The translations under genes and the position numbers were made by a program. The notes under the pieces are model-generated. The model saw only the letters and a list, made by a program, of their open reading frames with translations. It was not told the DNA's origin and did not search any database. 7,019 bases of DNA from Acidobacteriaceae bacterium (GTDB lineage: Bacteria; Acidobacteriota; Terriglobia; Terriglobales; Acidobacteriaceae), in NCBI GenBank assembly GCA_030042915.1, contig JASHYS010000380.1:1-7019 (forward strand), written 5' to 3'. Positions 1-5,746 of the stretch are shown one piece after another (the first letter of the stretch is position 1; every line of letters starts with the position of its first letter).

Positions 1-345
<345 letters not shown>

Positions 346-350
346 AAAGC

Positions 351-457
351 AGCTTCTGGCTGCTAGCCACTAGCTTTTAGCTTCTTATTGCGTGGTTGAT
401 GGCTTCAACGATCGCAACATGAGCTGGAGGCTGGAGGCCAGGAGCTGGTAGCTTGGA
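351..457 (+). repeat. Inverted array of 7-base repeats between atpD and atpC
   Basis: Five consecutive heptamers occupy 351-385: agcttct, ggctgct, agccact, agctttt, agcttct. Five more occupy 423-457: gctggag, gctggag, gccagga, gctggta, gcttgga. The second set is roughly the reverse complement of the first. Bases 351-374 can pair with 423-446 at 22 of 24 positions if four G-U pairs are counted, leaving a 48-base loop. In the mRNA this would be a long imperfect hairpin between the atpD stop and the atpC ribosome binding site, and the last heptamer overlaps that site. Heptamer tandem repeats between genes are known in some bacteria, for example the STRR repeats of cyanobacteria. Whether this is a mobile or slippage-derived repeat family, an mRNA processing or stability element, or an attenuator of atpC translation cannot be decided from one copy. 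Confidence 0.8.
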
Positions 458-458
458 G
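455..458 (+). promoter_or_regulatory. Ribosome binding site of atpC, deciding its ATG start
   Basis: GGAG lies 6 bases upstream of the ATG at 465. This supports starting atpC there rather than at the in-frame TTG at 453, which would overlap the site itself. It lies immediately after the right-hand heptamer arm, so folding of the repeat could affect ribosome access. Confidence 0.75.
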
Positions 459-464
459 CAATTT

Positions 465-905
465 ATGGCAGACGAATCCAACCAACTTCGCGTACGTCTG
501 GTCACGCCGGAGCGCATTCTCTTCGAGGCTGATGCCACGGCTGTGGAGCTGCCTTCAAAGTCCGGCTATATGGAAGTGCTCTACGGCCACGCGCCGCTGA
601 TGGCCGAATTGGGCGCGGGCGATGTGCGCATTCACAGTGGCGCGGGCATCGAATCCAGCAGCCCCGACACTTCGCGCTACAACGTGAGCTGGGGATTCGT
701 TGAGGTTCTGCCCGATCGCGTCACCATTCTGGCATCGGACGCCCTCAAGCCCGAAGAGATTGACGTGCCGCGCGCCGAGCAGCAGCTCCAGCGCGGCGAG
801 CAGATGTGGAAGGAAGCCGGCGAGAGCGAAGCCGCCTACGACGAAGCGCTCCGCGTCATCTCAGAAGCTGACGCTAAAATCGCTTCGGCCACAGAAAAAT
901 CCTAG
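465..905 (+). CDS. atpC: F1Fo ATP synthase epsilon subunit
   Basis: Epsilon is part of the central stalk of the F1 sector. It links gamma to the c-ring, and in many bacteria it inhibits ATP hydrolysis through its C-terminal helices. The 146-residue product has the expected two-part layout. Residues about 7-92 form the beta-sandwich, with the family signature around residues 34-55 (GYMEVLYGHAPLMAELGAG) and the VSWGFVEVLPDRVTILA strand pair at 75-90. Residues about 96-142 are the charged, Ala/Glu-rich helical hairpin. The ATG at 465 is preferred because GGAG sits 6 bases upstream and the protein then begins just before the first beta strand. The gene follows atpD directly, as in most atp operons. 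Length is slightly above the usual 130-140 residues, with a short insert near residues 60-70 (GIESSSPDTS). Confidence is high. Confidence 0.96.
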   Translation: MADESNQLRVRLVTPERILFEADATAVELPSKSGYMEVLYGHAPLMAELGAGDVRIHSGAGIESSSPDTSRYNVSWGFVEVLPDRVTILASDALKPEEIDVPRAEQQLQRGEQMWKEAGESEAAYDEALRVISEADAKIASATEKS

Positions 906-1115
906 CTCAGCCCCACGGCCGTCCGGCCCAAAGCCCCGCTCGCGTAAGCGCGCCTTATTTCTGTGAGCGGATCTTCTTCACTTCTCCCATGCCTGCCTCG
1001 GGTCCGCTCGATTCTGACTGAGCGCCCTGACTCCGCCAACCCCGTCGGCTCCGCTCACTCCGCTGCTCCCGCCTGTGATAGCATCGGCTCTTTGCATCGA
1101 AACGGAGCCTCGATC
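906..1115. other. Gap between atpC and the fused membrane/methyltransferase gene, no gene seen
   Basis: About 210 bases with no credible gene. The downstream frame stays open back to 963, but the translation there is Ser/Pro/Ala-rich with no resemblance to the family's N-terminus, so I treat it as untranslated. A small CGCT/AGCG stem around 938-951 followed by TTATTT could be a weak end signal for the atp transcript, but the stem is too short to call. I found no convincing -35/-10 pair. Confidence 0.5.
1104..1107 (+). promoter_or_regulatory. Ribosome binding site deciding a TTG start
   Basis: GGAG is placed 8 bases before the TTG at 1116, and 14 bases before a GTG at 1122. The spacing favours TTG 1116. 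The predicted protein then starts a few residues before its first membrane helix, as in relatives. Confidence 0.55.
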
Positions 1116-3161
1116 TTGGCCGTGTCGCGTTCGCGCCTGCTGTTTGCCAGCGCCATCTTTCTCTCGGCGTTTCTGCTCTTCCTGGTCGAGCCCATGGCAG
1201 CTAAGCAACTGCTGCCTGTTCTCGGCGGGTCGGCGGCGGTGTGGATCACGTGCCTCGTTTTTTTTCAAACCACGCTGCTCTGCGCCTACCTGTACGCGCA
1301 CTGGCTCACCCGGCATTCGCATTGGCGCCGGCACCTGCTTCTGCTCGCCGCTGCGCTGGCTCTCGGCGCCTTCTGGGTGCGGGGTAGCATCAATCTCAGC
1401 AATGGCGCTGCGCATCCGATAACAACCATCTTCGTCGCTCTCGGCATCTGGATCGGCCTGCCGTTTCTCATGCTCGGCTCGACCAGCCCGCTGCTGCAGG
1501 TGTGGTGGTCGCAGATCGAGCACCAAGGCATTCCGTACCGGCTGTTTGCACTCTCGAATCTGGGGTCGCTGCTGGCGCTGGCTGCTTATCCCGCGTGGAT
1601 TGAGCCCAACTTCACCCTGCACTGGCAGCGCGCGGCGTGGTGTTGTGGCTTCGCTGTGTTCGCCGCGTTGGCGGCGCAGCTCACCTGGCGTGCCCGTGCC
1701 AAGCCGGCGGATTCTGCGCCGCTTGAAGCGGAGCGCCAACCGGACGCGCCCGAAACGCCTCTCGTGCACAAGCTGCTCTGGCTGCTGCTGCCCATGGGCG
1801 CATCGATGCAGCTCTGCGCGGTCACCAGCTACATCACGGCCAACATCGCGCCCATTCCGCTGCTTTGGATTCTTCCTCTCGGCGTCTACCTGGTCTCGAT
1901 CATTCTGGCCTTCCAGTTTCCGCGCTTTTTGCCGCGCGGCATTTTGGCGCGATTCCTGGTTGTGATGCTGGCCGGCCTGGCCTACATGCTGTCGCAGGTT
2001 GACCACTCGGTGCCCATCGCCATCGGCATTTCATTTTTTCTTTTCGAGCTGCTTGTCGCCGGCCTGTTTTGCCACGTCGAAGCGTATGCTCTGCGGCCGC
2101 AGCGCGACTCCGAATCCACGGTTTTTTATCTTTACTTTGCCGCGGGCGGCGCGCTGGGATCACTGCTGGTGGGAATCGTCGCGCCCATGGTCTTCGACTT
2201 CAACTACGATCTGGCCGCAACGTTCTTCGTCACCGCTCTACTCGCTCTCGCCGGCACATGGCGCGGCGGCTGGCCGCAGCGGCTGCTCTGGTCCGCTGCC
2301 AGCATCATGCTGCTGGTGCTCTGCATCTGGATTCACATTACCTACCAGCGCGAAACCCTGCTTGCGGTGCGCAACTTCTACGCGGCGCTGCGCGTGAAGC
2401 AGAACTTCGGATTTCCCGGGGCGGTCTTGCGCACCCTGACCAACGGCTCTATCGAGCACGGCACGCAGATCTTCGGGACCGATGCGCAGCGCAAAATGCC
2501 AACCACTTATTATGCCGAGGACTCCGGCGTGGGCCTGGCGCTGCGCTTCTGTTGCCAGAACCGTCCGCGCAGCATTGGCGTCATCGGGCTGGGAGCTGGA
2601 ACGCTGGCCGCTTACGGCCGCCCTGGCGACCGCATCCGCTTTTACGAGATCAATCCGGCCGTTATCCCCATCGCGCGCAACGTATTTACATATATCCGCG
2701 AATCACAGGCCCAGGTGACGATCGTCGATGGCGACGCGCGCACATCGCTTACGCGCGAAAGCCCCCAGCAATTTGATGTGCTGGCGGTCGACGCATTCTC
2801 GGGCGACGCGATCCCTCTGCATCTGCTTACCGTGCAGGCGCTGGCGCTTTATCGCAGGCATCTCGCGCCGGGCGGCATCGTCGCCTTTCATATTTCTAAC
2901 CAGCATGTCGATCTTGAGCCGGCCATTGCCCTGCTGGCGCAGTCGGCCCACATGAACGCCATGCGTTTCTCGAGCGCGGCCAACGAAGACCGTGGCGAGT
3001 ACACAGCCTATTGGGTCCTGCTCACCGACAACGCGGCATTCTTTCAGCAGCCTGAAGTGGCGTCGGCGGGCCGGTCACCCGTCTTCCGGCCGGGGCTGCG
3101 TTTATGGACCGACGACTACTCCAGCCTCCTGCCTCTGATCCGCGTCTTCCCGGCGCCGTAA
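1116..3161 (+). CDS. Fused polytopic membrane protein / spermidine-synthase-like methyltransferase domain
   Basis: A 681-residue two-domain inner-membrane protein. Residues about 5-410 contain roughly 13 hydrophobic segments, beginning with LLFASAIFLSAFLLFLVEPM and the conserved LGGSAAVWITCLVFFQ. This is the membrane half of proteins annotated as fused MFS/spermidine synthase. Residues about 419-681 are a cytoplasmic Rossmann-fold domain like spermidine synthase. It has a glycine-rich motif GVIGLGAGT (488-496), the acidic residue after strand 2 in FYEINP (Glu511), DGDAR around Asp540, and VDAFSGDAIP starting at Asp559. These would bind S-adenosylmethionine or its decarboxylated form. The usual WTDDYSSLL near the C-terminus is present. 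The true substrate of this fused family is unknown, and polyamine synthesis should not be assumed. No polyamine gene is adjacent, and the gene stands alone after atpC. Start is TTG 1116, with GTG 1122 as the alternative. Confidence 0.88.
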   Translation: MAVSRSRLLFASAIFLSAFLLFLVEPMAAKQLLPVLGGSAAVWITCLVFFQTTLLCAYLYAHWLTRHSHWRRHLLLLAAALALGAFWVRGSINLSNGAAHPITTIFVALGIWIGLPFLMLGSTSPLLQVWWSQIEHQGIPYRLFALSNLGSLLALAAYPAWIEPNFTLHWQRAAWCCGFAVFAALAAQLTWRARAKPADSAPLEAERQPDAPETPLVHKLLWLLLPMGASMQLCAVTSYITANIAPIPLLWILPLGVYLVSIILAFQFPRFLPRGILARFLVVMLAGLAYMLSQVDHSVPIAIGISFFLFELLVAGLFCHVEAYALRPQRDSESTVFYLYFAAGGALGSLLVGIVAPMVFDFNYDLAATFFVTALLALAGTWRGGWPQRLLWSAASIMLLVLCIWIHITYQRETLLAVRNFYAALRVKQNFGFPGAVLRTLTNGSIEHGTQIFGTDAQRKMPTTYYAEDSGVGLALRFCCQNRPRSIGVIGLGAGTLAAYGRPGDRIRFYEINPAVIPIARNVFTYIRESQAQVTIVDGDARTSLTRESPQQFDVLAVDAFSGDAIPLHLLTVQALALYRRHLAPGGIVAFHISNQHVDLEPAIALLAQSAHMNAMRFSSAANEDRGEYTAYWVLLTDNAAFFQQPEVASAGRSPVFRPGLRLWTDDYSSLLPLIRVFPAP

Positions 3162-3174
3162 TGGAAATAGATTC

Positions 3175-3224
3175 CCGCCCGTTCATTTAGCGAGCGAAAA
3201 CCTGTGCGCTGAGACAAATGGCGG
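3175..3224. terminator. Stem-loop in the convergent gap, possible shared terminator
   Basis: Two genes converge on this 91-base gap (3162-3252). CCGC 3175-3178 pairs with GCGG 3221-3224, CATTT 3184-3188 with AAATG 3216-3220, and AGCG 3189-3192 with CGCT 3207-3210, giving a bulged hairpin with a 14-base loop. An alternative outer stem pairs TTCCCGC 3172-3178 with GCGGGAA 3227-3233. Neither side carries a good T-tract, so a terminator role rests mainly on position and symmetry. Confidence 0.35.
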
Positions 3225-3252
3225 TTGCGGGAAAAATCCGAAGACTCTTAAT

Positions 3253-4047
3253 TCACTCGCGGGATGCGCCCGGGATCTGAAACTCCACGCCGGCGGCGCT
3301 ATTCGCCTGCTGGGTTGCGGCCAAATCGATCTCACCCAGAGGAATCTGTTCGTAGTGCTGCGAATCGAGATCGGTGAGGACCCTCGAAGTCATCATGTAG
3401 TTTTGCACTTTCACGGGGGCGCGGCCGTTATTGAATATCACTGTGAGAGGCTGCTCAGGCACGGGCGCGGAAGATGTCCCCGGTTCTGCTTCAGCGGGTT
3501 GCACCGAGCCATAGCCTTCTTCTGGATAGGGAGCCGCATACTCTGGGTATGGCGCTGCGCCCTGATCGTACGCAGACGAATCGTCGCCGGAGTCGTCGGA
3601 ATCTCCCCAACCCCAGTCATAGAACCCGGGATCGATTAGATAGGGGTATCCATATCCGAGCCCTGGCGGATAGCTATACACGTACCAATTCCCGCCCGAA
3701 TGTCTGCGTCCGCCGTACGGAACGCGATCCCCGCCGCGGGACGCGCCGTTTCCTCTGGGATCATATGGAGGTCGGAAGGCCGTCGACCGATTTCCGTTGT
3801 AGGGAGTCCGAAAGTTCGTGTAGCGCGGCGGCGCAATCGCTCGAAACCCCGTGCTGCCCAAAGCGCCGTAGCGCACTGGCGGTGCGGGCCGCGCAGAGCC
3901 GCTGGAATGTGAGAAACCAGATGATCCTGAAAACCCGCCGTGCCCTGAAAATCCTCGACTGCCAGACGATCCGGCGTGCGCGCCGCCGTGTTGCGCATAG
4001 GCCGGCACGACAAGCGCGATCAGAGCGATTGCGGCCCGGAGCATCAT
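3253..4047 (-). CDS. Secreted Gly/Ser/Tyr/Pro-rich protein with an acidobacterial-type C-terminal domain
   Basis: The 264-residue product starts with a clear signal peptide, MMLRAAIALIALVVPAYA, probably cleaved after residue 18 before Gln-His-Gly-Gly. There is no lipobox, and I see no cysteine in the whole protein. The mature chain opens with Gly/Ser/Phe repeats of the type GFSGHGGFSGSSGFS (residues about 32-46). An Arg/Pro/Tyr/Asn-rich stretch and a Tyr/Gly/Pro patch around GLGYGYPYLIDPGFYDWGWG follow, then an acidic Asp/Ser and Pro/Glu/Tyr section. Residues 201-264 look like a folded domain, with LTVIFNNGRAPVKVQNYMM, a central IPLGEIDLAAT and a GVEFQIP ending. I recognise this domain pattern from secreted hypothetical proteins of Acidobacteria, but its function is unknown. 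A surface or envelope role is inferred from the export signal and composition. It lies 62 bases downstream of the glycosyltransferase gene. ATG 4047 and ATG 4044 are both possible starts, and neither has a clear ribosome binding site. Confidence 0.8.
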   Translation of the reverse strand: MMLRAAIALIALVVPAYAQHGGAHAGSSGSRGFSGHGGFSGSSGFSHSSGSARPAPPVRYGALGSTGFRAIAPPRYTNFRTPYNGNRSTAFRPPYDPRGNGASRGGDRVPYGGRRHSGGNWYVYSYPPGLGYGYPYLIDPGFYDWGWGDSDDSGDDSSAYDQGAAPYPEYAAPYPEEGYGSVQPAEAEPGTSSAPVPEQPLTVIFNNGRAPVKVQNYMMTSRVLTDLDSQHYEQIPLGEIDLAATQQANSAAGVEFQIPGASRE

Positions 4048-4053
4048 GGCATC

Positions 4054-4059
4054 ATTCTA
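4054..4059 (-). promoter_or_regulatory. Possible -10 element giving a leaderless mRNA for the secreted protein
   Basis: On the - strand TAGAAT (5 of 6 matches to TATAAT) ends 6 bases before the ATG at 4047. If used, transcription would begin at or next to the start codon. That would fit the absence of a Shine-Dalgarno sequence. No good -35 box is visible at 17 bases, so this is tentative. Confidence 0.3.
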
Positions 4060-4109
4060 CGCCCGATCGGATTGCGCAACCACTGGGCGCCAGGTGCAGA
4101 AGATCTTGA

Positions 4110-5213
4110 CTAATGCGGACTAGGAAGTGCTGCTTCGACTGCGTTGCCCGCGGCCATTTTGCTCTTGGCTAGCAGGAGCAACGAAAGCAGGCGCTCGAAG
4201 CTGGCGCGGTCGAACGAGCCATCTGGCTGGAAGGGAAGCCAATCCTCCAGGTCTCGGCCTCCCAAGACGGCGGGAGGCATCCGCCTCGAGGACTCTTCAA
4301 AGATCTTGATTCCGTCGGAGATGAGGCCTGCGTAATGGCTGAAGCAGCTTCTGGCCACGAGCAAGATATCCGCCTCGACCAGTTCCTGCATCGTCCAGAT
4401 GGGGTCAGCATCCAGAAAGAACTCGGCGTCAAGCGAGGACAATTCTGCAAAATCGGCGATGCTTCCCTCTCCGTAGATGTGCATGCTGAAGGGAACTCCC
4501 CGGGAAACAAGGGTCGATTTCACCGCGCTGGCAATCCGCAGGATCATCCCGGTATCTGTGTACTTGTGGCTGTTTTCAGAAACACTCACATCGCCGCGCC
4601 GAATATGCACGGCGACCGTCACGTCGGGTGTCACGCGAGGAGCTTTGTTCAGGTAATATTTGCGCCTGAATTCAGGGATTAGGGCCCTAAAACAATTCTG
4701 GAAGGATTTGCGCGGCTCGGGTCCTGCACGGACCACGTCAAAATAAACCAGTTTATAGCCGGCTTTGAGCACGCCGCGACGCCCAGGGTCATACAGCGCC
4801 TCTCCCGCGCCCAGATTGAAAACCGCTTCCCAAGCCGCAACCCACTCCGCCATGGGACATTCGGCGTGCCCAATCGCCTTGAATGGTGTGTGCAGATATT
4901 CAAGAGCGTAAGCGCGAGCGATTGCGATTGTGCTCATGACGTGAAGCGCCTGGGCGCCGGCCCCTTCGTCAGGATTGTCGATGGCGCAGGAAATCGCCCG
5001 GATCGGCCTGAGACCAACCGCGTGCAGGATGTATTGCCTGAAGAACGCCAAGCGGTCGTCATCCCACGGCTTACGTCCGAGCAGAACCTTGACGCAGTTT
5101 TTCGCTGTCTGCCACGCGTGCCGGCAGCCCTCCTTCAAGACGTAATCGAAGGGAAGACTTCGTTGCATTGAGAAGAGTGACCTGCTTACAGCTTGCCGCA
5201 ATGCCGCCAGCAC
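4110..5213 (-). CDS. Glycosyltransferase resembling the fucosyltransferase superfamily (HxRRGD motif)
   Basis: A 367-residue protein with the two signatures expected of GT-B fucosyltransferase-like enzymes (GT11, GT23/NodZ and protein O-fucosyltransferase relatives). Near the N-terminus is a glycine-containing loop DNPDEGAGAQALHVMSTIAI (79-98), comparable to the GGLGNQ loop of GT11. Centrally lies VAVHIRRGDV (200-209), the nucleotide-sugar-binding HxRRGD segment. Residues 268-301 (DADPIWTMQELVEAD, then ARSCFSHYAGLISDG) match the C-terminal donor-site region, where relatives have a Ser-rich SxFS loop. GDP-fucose as donor is inference, and the acceptor is unknown. There is no signal peptide, so it is probably cytoplasmic. 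The GTG at 5213 is the longest start, bounded by an in-frame TAA just upstream; it lacks a good ribosome binding site. ATG at 5168 (residue 16) is an alternative. It lies 215 bases downstream of a RiPP-like precursor gene on the same strand, so peptide glycosylation is possible, as is surface-glycan synthesis. Confidence 0.72.
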   Translation of the reverse strand: MLAALRQAVSRSLFSMQRSLPFDYVLKEGCRHAWQTAKNCVKVLLGRKPWDDDRLAFFRQYILHAVGLRPIRAISCAIDNPDEGAGAQALHVMSTIAIARAYALEYLHTPFKAIGHAECPMAEWVAAWEAVFNLGAGEALYDPGRRGVLKAGYKLVYFDVVRAGPEPRKSFQNCFRALIPEFRRKYYLNKAPRVTPDVTVAVHIRRGDVSVSENSHKYTDTGMILRIASAVKSTLVSRGVPFSMHIYGEGSIADFAELSSLDAEFFLDADPIWTMQELVEADILLVARSCFSHYAGLISDGIKIFEESSRRMPPAVLGGRDLEDWLPFQPDGSFDRASFERLLSLLLLAKSKMAAGNAVEAALPSPH

Positions 5214-5332
5214 CCCTGGAATTCTTGGGCCTGCTTAGCCTCAGCTTCCGTTGGAACGTGCATGGCGATTACATTCTATTTCGCTGGTCAACGAGCGCCG
5301 TAGAACCCGCAATACAGTGAAGGTCGGCAGCC

Positions 5333-5349
5333 TTCAATTCACAATTGAA
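5333..5349. repeat. Perfect 7-base inverted repeat between precursor and glycosyltransferase genes
   Basis: TTCAATT, a 3-base spacer CAC and AATTGAA form a perfect palindrome in the 215-base gap 5214-5428. It is AT-rich against a GC-rich background. It could be a weak hairpin in the transcript or a protein-binding site for the glycosyltransferase gene, but no T-tract follows on either strand. Apart from this I see no gene in 5214-5428. Confidence 0.4.
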
Positions 5350-5428
5350 ACCACATTTGCGGGAGCGGCCTGGATATGCGCCGTCCGCGTCCGTAGCTGG
5401 CGGGAAGCTCAGAGAAGCCGACAGAGGC

Positions 5429-5575
5429 TCAGCTCGCGTCGAAACCATCGTTGTGGGCATGGGGGCCGAATGCTGTGATCCGGTCGACATCAATCTTTTT
5501 CAATTCGGGCGCGATCCATTCTTTCTTGGCTTCCGGTTGTTGAAATTCCGCCTTCCGTTTTGCAGTCACAGACAT
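5429..5575 (-). CDS. Putative RiPP (lasso-peptide-like) precursor, 48 residues
   Basis: A short gene with all local signs of real translation: a perfect AAGGAGG 6 bases before the ATG at 5575, a plausible promoter, and TGA at 5429-5431. The peptide splits into a charged leader (residues 1 to about 35) and a short C-terminal core. The leader holds KKEWIAPELKKI (17-28). This resembles the aromatic-x-x-Pro-x-Leu block of lasso-type leaders, which a PqqD-like protein binds. Thr34 precedes the likely cleavage site, and the end is GPHAHNDGFDAS (37-48). If the core begins at Gly37, Asp43 is position 7 and could close a macrolactam; if at Phe36, Thr34 is at the canonical -2 position and Asp43 is position 8. 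The chain ends in Ser, a residue phosphorylated in some lasso peptides. Upstream lie a nucleotidyltransferase and an ABC exporter end. Lasso class is an inference; other RiPP classes remain possible because the maturation genes are not visible. Confidence 0.75.
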   Translation of the reverse strand: MSVTAKRKAEFQQPEAKKEWIAPELKKIDVDRITAFGPHAHNDGFDAS

Positions 5576-5581
5576 CCGCAC

Positions 5582-5588
5582 CCTCCTT
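5582..5588 (-). promoter_or_regulatory. Perfect Shine-Dalgarno of the precursor gene
   Basis: On the - strand AAGGAGG, fully complementary to the usual 16S anti-SD sequence, lies 6 bases before ATG 5575. It is the strongest ribosome binding site in the window, as expected for a highly translated precursor, and is the main reason to accept so short a gene. Confidence 0.85.
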
Positions 5589-5613
5589 AGGGGGAATAAG
5601 GATTATGCCTCTG

Positions 5614-5642
5614 ATTCTAAAGTGCGCACAGAAGGAACGCAA
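5614..5642 (-). promoter_or_regulatory. Possible sigma-70-type promoter for the precursor gene
   Basis: On the - strand TTGCGT (5637-5642) is followed after exactly 17 bases by TAGAAT (5614-5619). The -10 matches 5 of 6 consensus bases and the -35 matches only 3. Predicted transcription would start near 5607, giving a leader of about 30 bases before ATG 5575. The gap of 171 bases from the upstream nucleotidyltransferase stop leaves room for separate, stronger transcription of the precursor. Confidence 0.4.
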
Positions 5643-5726
5643 GCAAAATTCTGCTCAGATGTTGCATATCTGTGCCCTCTTTTCCTCATTCTTCGCGCAC
5701 TGAATGGAGCAATTGCGATCCAGGCG

Positions 5727-5741
5727 CCTCGTCTTACGAGG
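5727..5741. repeat. Small hairpin just after the nucleotidyltransferase stop
   Basis: CCTCGT and ACGAGG form a perfect 6-base stem with a 3-base loop, 6 bases past the stop of the upstream - strand gene. No T-run follows, so it is at most a weak, incomplete terminator or an mRNA 3'-end stabiliser between that gene and the precursor. Confidence 0.35.
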
Positions 5742-5746
5742 GCTCA

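Noticed and set aside
453..464. TTG start for atpC at 453
   Set aside because: It overlaps the Shine-Dalgarno sequence that serves ATG 465.
963..1115. N-terminal extension of the membrane/methyltransferase gene from a GTG at 963
   Set aside because: The extra residues are low-complexity Ser/Pro/Ala without family similarity, and GGAG is correctly placed for TTG 1116 instead.
978..2006. Long - strand open frame of 342 codons antisense to the fused membrane/methyltransferase gene
   Set aside because: Translation is Arg/Gln/Glu-rich with no recognisable domain. It is the shadow of a GC-rich gene whose + strand product has clear membrane helices and family motifs.
3474..4109. + strand frame of 211 codons opposite the secreted protein
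   Set aside because: Arg-rich shadow frame. The - strand product has a signal peptide and a coherent C-terminal domain.
5189..5263. Tiny - strand frame beginning MHVPTEAEAK just before the glycosyltransferase, as a leader peptide or second precursor
   Set aside because: There is no Shine-Dalgarno sequence, no leader/core pattern, and it runs into the glycosyltransferase start in another frame.
5269..5493. 74-codon - strand frame overlapping the end of the precursor gene
   Set aside because: Different frame, no ribosome binding site before its ATG, and a composition that looks random. The precursor frame has far stronger signals.
5345..5590. 81-codon + strand frame opposite the precursor gene
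   Set aside because: No ribosome binding site and no recognisable sequence. It is the complement of the precursor coding region.
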